From assembly GCA_946628495.1 (NCBI GenBank), contig CAMOWQ010000005.1, forward strand, positions 1 to 42,465: a stretch of 42,465 nucleotides of DNA, read 5' to 3'. Below the pieces are notes generated by a model. It saw only the letters and a program-made list of their open reading frames with translations. It made no database searches and was not told where the DNA came from. Each line of letters opens with the position of its first letter. Position 1 is the stretch's first letter. Below, one piece after another: positions 37,276-42,465 of the stretch. The stretch is from an uncultured Treponema sp. GTDB lineage: Bacteria; Spirochaetota; Spirochaetia; Treponematales; Treponemataceae. Made by a program: the position numbers and the translations under genes.

Positions 37276-38796
37276 ATGAAACAAGGTATATCATTGATTC
37301 CATATCCATTTTTTCTTGAAGAATGTAAAGGCACCTATCAGGTAAACAAAAATCCTGTAGAAATTGTTTGTAAAGATGCTTCTATTTATTCTCCGATTCT
37401 TGAACAGCTGGTAAAGGTACGTTGTGGCGGTAATGGTGTTGCAATAAAAATAATTAAGGCTGAGGAATTTGAAGGTCATTCTCTTAAAGAAAACGAATCA
37501 TATTGTGTTAAAATTTCGCCTGATTCAATAGACGTTTATTCTGCTTCAAAGCAGGGCGTTTTTTATGGTTTTCAGACAATCTGTCAGCTTTTAATGGCAT
37601 ATAAAAAAGAACTTCCGTGTCTGTTTATTTACGATAAACCTGCATACAGCTGGCGCGGCTTTTTGCTTGATACCTGCCGTTCTTTTTATTCTGTTGATTT
37701 TATTAAAAAGATGATAGGGGCTGCTGCATTCCACAAATTTAATGTATTCCACTGGCATCTTACCGACGATCAGGGCTGGCGGCTTCCTGTTCCTGAATAT
37801 CCTGAACTTGTTGAAAAAGCAACCCAGCGTGCTGCTCATACAATGCCGGAATCAATCGAAGGTGAATATGATGAAGGCGGAGTTAGCAGAAGGTATTATA
37901 CAGAAGAAGAAATCAAGGATATTGTTAATTTTGCTGCAGAAAATTTTATAACGGTTGTTCCTGAAGTTGAATTCCCGGGGCATAGTTCTGCGCTGCTTGC
38001 GGCTTATCCTGAATTTGGTTGTACCGGTGGGCCTTATCATGTAGAAAACCGCTGGGGCATCTTCCCTGATGTACTTTGTCTTGGAAAAGATAAGATTTTT
38101 GATTTTTATGATAAGGTTTTTGATACAATCGACAGGCTTTTCCCTGGAAAATATCTGCATATTGGTGGCGATGAATGTCCGCACGAACGCTGGGAAGTTT
38201 GCCCGGATTGTCAGCGCCGGATGAAAGAACAAAAGCTTGATAATATTTCGCAGCTTCAATCCTGGGGAACTACAAAAATTTCTGAAATTGTACTAAAGCA
38301 CAATAAAATTCCTATTGGTTGGGACGAAGTTCTTGATAATACCGAAAAAAAGCCTTTGCCTGATGAAGTAATCGTTCAATCCTGGCGTGGCTTCGAAGGC
38401 GGAGAAAAAGCTGTTTCGCTCGGGCATACTGTAATAATGTCGCCGGTTAGTCATTGTTATATGAATTTTAAGAATTACCCGAGTTTTGAAGAACCTGGAA
38501 GGCTTGGTTGTACTACGGTAGATAAAGCTTATTCTTATACACCTGTTACAGAAAAAATGTCAGATGAATGTAAATCAAAGGTAATTGGTGGAGAATGTTC
38601 TTTATGGTCAGAAGCATTGCCTTCATCAAAAGTGGCAGAGTATCTTATTTTCCCAAGATTCTGTGCACTTTCGGAAGCAATGTGGCTTGATGAAAAAAAT
38701 AAAGACTTTGAACGTTTTGAAAAAGCGCTTCCATTGCATAAACAGCGGCTAAAAGAGATGAATATTTTGTATTACGACGGAAGAATCAGAAATTAA
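37276..38796 (+). CDS. Beta-N-acetylhexosaminidase, GH20 family
   Basis: YSWRGFLLDTCRSFYSVDFIKKMI; FHWHLTDDQGWRLPVPEYPEL; VPEVEFPGHSSALLAAYPE; HIGGDECPHERW; IGWDEVLD. Start taken at MKQGISLIPYPF. Confidence 0.95.
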   Translation: MKQGISLIPYPFFLEECKGTYQVNKNPVEIVCKDASIYSPILEQLVKVRCGGNGVAIKIIKAEEFEGHSLKENESYCVKISPDSIDVYSASKQGVFYGFQTICQLLMAYKKELPCLFIYDKPAYSWRGFLLDTCRSFYSVDFIKKMIGAAAFHKFNVFHWHLTDDQGWRLPVPEYPELVEKATQRAAHTMPESIEGEYDEGGVSRRYYTEEEIKDIVNFAAENFITVVPEVEFPGHSSALLAAYPEFGCTGGPYHVENRWGIFPDVLCLGKDKIFDFYDKVFDTIDRLFPGKYLHIGGDECPHERWEVCPDCQRRMKEQKLDNISQLQSWGTTKISEIVLKHNKIPIGWDEVLDNTEKKPLPDEVIVQSWRGFEGGEKAVSLGHTVIMSPVSHCYMNFKNYPSFEEPGRLGCTTVDKAYSYTPVTEKMSDECKSKVIGGECSLWSEALPSSKVAEYLIFPRFCALSEAMWLDEKNKDFERFEKALPLHKQRLKEMNILYYDGRIRN

Positions 38797-38826
38797 AGTG
38801 GGTTTGCTTTCGGAGGTTAATTTTAT

Positions 38827-40005
38827 ATGATTTGTCTTCATAATGGTATTGTACTTAATGGAATTTCTTCTACCGACGAACGTGCTGCAGTTTTGATTGA
38901 CGGTGAAAAAATCCTTGATGTTTTTACCGAGCAGCGTTTTGAAAAAAAGACCTTTGGACCAGATGTAGAGATTATTGATGTCAAAGGCAATTTTATATAT
39001 CCGGGACTTATAGATACACATATCCATGGGTTTAAGGGGCACGGAACGGATGTTTGTTCTACAGAAGGCATTCTGCAAATGTCCCTCGATTTAGCTCAAT
39101 ATGGAGTTACTTCTTTTTTACCGACCCTTTATCCTTCTTCAATTCCAGATATGATAGAAAGAATAAAGGCAATTGTTGCTGCAATGGGACACGAAGAAGG
39201 CGCGCATATTATGGGAATGCATCTTGAAGGTCCTTTTATCTCTCCTCAAAAACTGGGCGTTCAAAGACCGGAAACCTTGCAAAAACCAGACATCAATATC
39301 ATGGAACAGTTATGGAATGCTTCTGACGGGCATATTGTAAATATGACAGTTGCCCCTGAACTTTCTGGAATGCGTTCTCTTGCCTTGTATTGTATTGATA
39401 AAGGCATCGTTCTTCAGGCCGGGCATACTAACGCCGAATACGAAAACATGATAGAAGGAATACAGGTTGGTATTTTGCATTCAACTCATTTTTTTAATGC
39501 AATGAGCCAGCTTCATCATAGAAATCCGGGAGCAGTTGGAGCAATCCTTACGCATCCCGAAATGTCCTGCGAAATTATAGCAGACGGAGTTCATGTTCAT
39601 CCGGCATTATTCAAACTTCTGCAACAGGAAAAATCAAATGAACAGATTGTACTTGTTACCGATGCGCTTACACCAACGGTTCAAAGAACGGGAACTCTTA
39701 TGGCAAATGGCGAGGAAGTTGAATTTACTGGTGGTTGTTTCCATAGAAAGAGCGACGGAGTTATTGCAGGTTCAGGTTTGACGCTTAAAAAGGCAATGAA
39801 AAATATGGTCGAATTCGGCTATTCACGTGCGGATTCAGTTCGATTTGCAACATCAAACCCGGCAAGAATCATGCATTTTAATAAAAAAGGAATTCTTGCG
39901 CCAACGTACGACAGTGATGTAGTTGTAATGGATAAACAGTTTGCCGTAAAGCTTGTAATGATTAGCGGAAAAATTGTGAAGAATAAATTATCAGAAGAAA
40001 AATAA
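38827..40005 (+). CDS. nagA: N-acetylglucosamine-6-phosphate deacetylase
   Basis: YPGLIDTHIHGFKGHGTD; HLEGPFISPQKLG; AGHTNAEY; THFFNAMSQLHHRNPGAVGA; LVTDAL; SDVVVMD. Confidence 0.95.
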   Translation: MICLHNGIVLNGISSTDERAAVLIDGEKILDVFTEQRFEKKTFGPDVEIIDVKGNFIYPGLIDTHIHGFKGHGTDVCSTEGILQMSLDLAQYGVTSFLPTLYPSSIPDMIERIKAIVAAMGHEEGAHIMGMHLEGPFISPQKLGVQRPETLQKPDINIMEQLWNASDGHIVNMTVAPELSGMRSLALYCIDKGIVLQAGHTNAEYENMIEGIQVGILHSTHFFNAMSQLHHRNPGAVGAILTHPEMSCEIIADGVHVHPALFKLLQQEKSNEQIVLVTDALTPTVQRTGTLMANGEEVEFTGGCFHRKSDGVIAGSGLTLKKAMKNMVEFGYSRADSVRFATSNPARIMHFNKKGILAPTYDSDVVVMDKQFAVKLVMISGKIVKNKLSEEK

Positions 40006-40121
40006 AACACAGCCCGCCAGCGGGCTTATGATAGTGGGTAAAGCTAAAAATTGCTGGCGCAATTTTTTTAACGCTTTGCTATAAAACACCGGCCGCCTAC
40101 CGTGCGGCCTTACACAGGAGG
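40001..40121 (+). repeat. Three-hairpin intercistronic repeat, copy 2
   Basis: AATAAAACACAGCCCG-CCAG-CGGGCT; AAAAATTGC-TGGC-GCAATTTTT in AAAGC/GCTTT; GGCCGC-CTACCGT-GCGGCC; ends TTACACAGGAGG. Confidence 0.9.
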
Positions 40122-40125
40122 AAGT

Positions 40126-40947
40126 ATGAGACTTGTTGTAAAAAATAATTATGAGGAATGTGCAAAATGGACTGCTGATTATATTGCAGGTAAGATTTCG
40201 GAATTTAATCCAACACCTGACAATCCTTATGTGCTCGGACTTCCTACTGGCAGTACGCCGCTTGGTATTTACAAAAGGCTCATTGAACTTAATAAAAAGG
40301 GCTGCATATCTTTTAAAAATGTAATTACATTCAATATGGATGAATATGTGGGTTTGGATGCAAATCATCCGCAAAGTTACCACTATTTTATGTATAAAAA
40401 TTTCTTTGATTATATTGATATCAAAAAGGAAAACATTCATATCTTAAACGGCATTGCAGAAGATCCTGCCCGCGAATGTGAACTTTACGAAAAGGTAATC
40501 AGCGATGCCGGCGGAATAGATTTGTTTTTGGGCGGCACGGGAAACGACGGGCATATTGCTTTTAATGAACCTGGTTCTTCGCTTACGGCACGTACAAGAA
40601 TCAAAACTCTAACGGAAGACACCCGTATTGCAAATTCCCGCTTTTTTGGTGGAGACATAAATCAGGTTCCTAAGACCGCATTGACGGTTGGAATCGGCAC
40701 AATAACAGATGCAAAGGAAGTTGTAATTGTGATGAACGGTTTTGCAAAGGCACAGGCATTGCAGCATGCAGTAGAAGAGCCTGTTTCGCAGATGTGGCCT
40801 GTTACAATTCTGCAGATGCATAAAAAGGCAGTTATTGTTGCGGACGAAGCCTGTACCGATCAGCTTAAAGTTGGCACGGTAAGGTATTTTAAGGATATTG
40901 AATCACGCATTCCAGATACATTTGCGGGGCGTTTTGCAGATATTTAA
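40126..40947 (+). CDS. nagB: Glucosamine-6-phosphate deaminase
   Basis: [76 protein letters not shown] at 40116-40121 supports ATG 40126. Confidence 0.97.
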   Translation: MRLVVKNNYEECAKWTADYIAGKISEFNPTPDNPYVLGLPTGSTPLGIYKRLIELNKKGCISFKNVITFNMDEYVGLDANHPQSYHYFMYKNFFDYIDIKKENIHILNGIAEDPARECELYEKVISDAGGIDLFLGGTGNDGHIAFNEPGSSLTARTRIKTLTEDTRIANSRFFGGDINQVPKTALTVGIGTITDAKEVVIVMNGFAKAQALQHAVEEPVSQMWPVTILQMHKKAVIVADEACTDQLKVGTVRYFKDIESRIPDTFAGRFADI

Positions 40948-41034
40948 GACGAGCTGCATGTAAAAAATTGCACGGAATCTTTTTTGGGAAGTTTGACGGC
41001 AAATTAAATGATAAGATGAATAGGCGGAGAAAAA

Positions 41035-42348
41035 ATGACGATTGATGAATTTCTAAAAAAATATGATTTTAATCTTCCTGATGTAAAAAATCTTACAATA
41101 TCAATCATGCAGGATATGGAAAGCGGACTTTCTGAAAAGGCACGGTATACTAAAACTTCCGAGCAGCCTATGATAATTGCCTCCAGCCGTATTCCGCAGG
41201 GCAAACCGAAAAACGACACTGCAATTGTAATAGATGCGGGCGGTACAAATTTCCGTTCGTGCCTTGTTCAGGTTGATTCAAATTCTAATTTTAATATCAC
41301 CGAAATTCATAAAACGTTCATGCCTGCAACAGACCGCGAACTTTCTAAAGATGATTTTTATGATGCAATTGCACAAAATCTTGATTATCTTAAGGATAAA
41401 GCTGAAAAAATAGGTTTTTGTTTTTCGTATGCAATGGAAATGACAAAAGACGGCGACGGTAAAGTAATGTACTTTTCTAAAGAAGTAAAAGCGCCGGAAG
41501 CAGTAGGCACGTATGTCGGCAAGGAATTGAAAAAGGCATTGCAAAAACGCGGATGGACTAAAATCAAAAAAATTACAATGCTGAATGATACAACTGCTTC
41601 TCTACTTGCGGGAGTTGCTCAGTCTGGTGGCAATTCAAATTACAGTTCGTATATCGGTTTTATTTTAGGAACAGGAATTAACAACGCGTACATCGAATAC
41701 GATAAAATCGGCAAAGCGGATGATGATTCTGATGAACATATTATAGTCTGCGAATGCGGAATGTTCAGTCAGGTAGGGCAAAGTGCTTTTGACCGCGAAT
41801 TCGATAAAAAATCAAACGTGCCTGGAGCATCAAAACTGGAAAAAATGTGTTCGGGTGTTTATGTAGGCGGTGTTGCATTTAACGAAATTGCCTTTGCCTG
41901 TAACGAAGGCCTTTTTTCTGAAGGATTTGCCCGCGAATTTGAAAAACTTTCAGGCATTACGCCTTATAATATTGATATGTATCTTGCAAATGCAGACCAG
42001 CTTTTGAATAAATCTGTGGCTTGTGAAAGTGTGCTTGCTAAATGCATAAAATGTGAAGAAGACAATTCGGTTTTAAAAACACTTCTTTCGCTGCTGCTTG
42101 AACGTTCAGCATGCATCGTTTCGGCGGTGCTTTCTGCGTCCGTATTAAAAAGCGGCAGGGGAACGGCGGAGAATGCGCCTGTATGTATCGTAGCAAATGG
42201 TTCAACATTCTGGAAAAGCTTTAATCTAAGTCAGAAGGTTTCCGAAATATTAAAAGAAACTTTAAGCGGCAACTGGCAGCGTTATTTTGAAATCATAAAA
42301 GTTTCGGATGATATAGTACTTGGTGCTTCAATTGCTGCGATGATGTGA
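41035..42348 (+). CDS. Hexokinase of the eukaryotic-type (Hexokinase_1/2) family
   Basis: AIVIDAGGTNFRSCLVQV; GFCFSYAME; TMLNDTTASLLAGVA; GFILGTGINNAYIEY; ACIVSAVLSASVLKSGRG. Confidence 0.88.
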   Translation: MTIDEFLKKYDFNLPDVKNLTISIMQDMESGLSEKARYTKTSEQPMIIASSRIPQGKPKNDTAIVIDAGGTNFRSCLVQVDSNSNFNITEIHKTFMPATDRELSKDDFYDAIAQNLDYLKDKAEKIGFCFSYAMEMTKDGDGKVMYFSKEVKAPEAVGTYVGKELKKALQKRGWTKIKKITMLNDTTASLLAGVAQSGGNSNYSSYIGFILGTGINNAYIEYDKIGKADDDSDEHIIVCECGMFSQVGQSAFDREFDKKSNVPGASKLEKMCSGVYVGGVAFNEIAFACNEGLFSEGFAREFEKLSGITPYNIDMYLANADQLLNKSVACESVLAKCIKCEEDNSVLKTLLSLLLERSACIVSAVLSASVLKSGRGTAENAPVCIVANGSTFWKSFNLSQKVSEILKETLSGNWQRYFEIIKVSDDIVLGASIAAMM

Positions 42349-42465
42349 TGCTAAAGAAAGATTTTTTTTTAACATCGCCGTTGTAACATAGAACTTGATA
42401 TAAGATATATTTTAATATTTAAAACAATTTTCCATCATTTGGATTTGTTGACGTGTAAGTGAAAA

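Noticed and set aside
1-42465. CRISPR arrays, tRNA/rRNA genes, transposases, prophage genes
   Set aside because: None recognised on reading; no regularly spaced long direct repeats, T-loop consensus or transposase motifs seen. A tRNAscan/Infernal run would be decisive

Overview
The window reads as a spirochaete chromosome segment, probably a host-associated Treponema; this is inferred from gene content and style and was not searched. It carries about 25 genes and two kinds of dispersed palindromic repeat. Main blocks: a VapC-like toxin; a diacylglycerol-kinase-like gene; an LRR protein; a small accessory island (double-glycine-leader protein, secreted protein with an in-frame amber stop, gene remnant, secreted protein); an AAA/DUF4143 ATPase behind a phased triple palindrome; purA; pyrF plus a pyrK-pyrD fusion; a large envelope/signalling block (OmpA-less surface proteins, class III cyclase, FecR protein, 2077-aa Ig-array protein, TM receptor with degenerate HD-GYP); a DUF4015-type glycosidase; mnmE; and an amino-sugar locus (ROK regulator, GNAT, GH20, nagA, nagB, eukaryotic-type hexokinase). 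The strongest unusual signals are: (1) a palindromic repeat shared between an intergenic site (~486-645, + strand) and the interior of the mnmE reading frame (~33113-33210), apparently translated as ~32 extra residues; (2) a ~112-121 bp three-hairpin element with conserved stems and variable loops that fills two unrelated intergenic gaps and ends exactly at the downstream Shine-Dalgarno; (3) three ~20-bp quasi-palindromes spaced 32-33 bp apart in front of the ATPase; (4) promoter geometry predicting leaderless mRNAs for pyrF and the GH20 gene. No tRNA, rRNA or CRISPR array was recognised.
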